This document shows positions 4,890-5,351 of a stretch of DNA of 5,351 bases, in pieces. The position numbers were made by a program, and so were the translations under genes. How positions within the stretch are numbered: the stretch's first letter is position 1; every line of letters begins with the position of its first letter. The stretch lies in contig CAMOGR010000222.1 in assembly GCA_946614205.1 (NCBI GenBank), forward strand, positions 1 to 5,351, in the 5' to 3' direction. The notes under the pieces were generated by a model, which did no database searches, had not been told where the DNA came from, and saw nothing but the letters and a program-made list of their open reading frames with translations. The stretch comes from an uncultured Bacteroidales bacterium (GTDB taxonomy: Bacteria > Bacteroidota > Bacteroidia > Bacteroidales > UBA932).

Positions 4890-5351
4890 TAAGAAGATTA
4901 CTGTTTATAGTGCTTGCGCTCGCCACTCTCGCAGGCACAAGTTCCTGCCTGATGGTCATCAAGGACAGCGCCCCCCGTTGGAAATACTCACTCAAATACA
5001 ACGGCACCAATGACAGTTTTACCTGCACCGAGGACACCCAGCCCTTTGTCCAAGAATACTCAGTTCCCGAATTCTTCGTGATGGACGACGACGTAATAGT
5101 CTTCCGCTTCTACGACAAGGCCAGCGGCCTCAAGCTGCAGGCGGGAAACACCGGCCCGTTCATCAACGGCAAGACCTACAGCTTCAAGGAGGGCGACCCC
5201 TTCCTGGACGTTTCGTTCCAATGGCTGTACAAAGGCAAGGAATACACCTGCCGCTCCGGCTCAATGAAGTTCAGCCGCAACATCCTTCCTAACATCGACT
5301 ACAAGATCGATTTCTCCTTCGAGCTCGAAACCCCCGCCGGCACCCGTCTCA
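4886..5351 (+). CDS. Predicted lipoprotein, second of a paralogous pair, 3' end outside the window (155 aa seen)
   Basis: The reading frame opens with ATG at 4886, which overlaps the previous stop as ATGA and so suggests coupled translation; it stays open to the last base. The N-terminus MIRRLLFIVLALATLAG followed by TSSC is a signal peptide with a looser lipobox, Cys21 being the likely lipidation site. The mature part shows KYSLKYNGT (33-41), PFINGKTYSFKEGDP (91-105) and a strand-rich block from about 124 to 147 ending IDFSFEL. These align with the preceding lipoprotein, with the same 22-residue spacing between the last two blocks. Function unknown; probably an outer-membrane partner of the same system. 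The remaining length and the C-terminus cannot be seen. Confidence 0.78.
   Translation, partial: MIRRLLFIVLALATLAGTSSCLMVIKDSAPRWKYSLKYNGTNDSFTCTEDTQPFVQEYSVPEFFVMDDDVIVFRFYDKASGLKLQAGNTGPFINGKTYSFKEGDPFLDVSFQWLYKGKEYTCRSGSMKFSRNILPNIDYKIDFSFELETPAGTRL

Overview
The window looks like chromosomal DNA of a GC-rich Bacteroidota, most likely a gut Bacteroidales (Alistipes-like or a relative). The evidence is: promoter-like pairs TTG/TTTG-N20-TAnnTTTG in front of several genes, almost no Shine-Dalgarno sequences, A/T-rich start regions in otherwise GC-rich DNA, lipoproteins with LQ(A/S)C lipoboxes, and a TPR-type membrane histidine kinase. Genus is an inference; no marker gene is present.

Left end (1-340, minus strand): a type II toxin-antitoxin cassette. 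An 84-residue Phd/YefM-like antitoxin ends in TAATG, where its stop overlaps by one base the start codon of a RelE/YoeB-like toxin. Only the first 12 toxin residues lie in the window. Its promoter matches the Bacteroidota consensus well, and two overlapping palindromes sit between the -33 and -7 boxes, which fits an autoregulatory operator.

422-1050: a minus-strand orphan lipoprotein and a short divergent control region. A perfect 7-bp inverted repeat with a 4-bp spacer (1028-1045) lies between the promoter of the lipoprotein and the putative promoter of the kinase gene.

1079-3539 (plus strand): a two-component system with an 8-bp gene overlap. The sensor kinase has a signal peptide, periplasmic TPRs, one membrane helix, and HisKA and HATPase domains. 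The response regulator has REC and LuxR-type HTH domains and an unusual C-terminal tail that begins at an A7 run.

3540-5351 (plus strand): after a 58-bp gap holding a 9-bp inverted repeat come three tightly packed envelope genes: a small predicted outer-membrane beta-barrel, a lipoprotein, and a second lipoprotein cut by the window end. The two lipoproteins appear to be diverged paralogues.

Working model (inference): the TPR kinase senses an envelope or periplasmic signal and, through the regulator, controls the neighbouring outer-membrane/lipoprotein operon and perhaps the divergent lipoprotein. No tRNA, rRNA, CRISPR array, insertion sequence or strong intrinsic terminator was seen.
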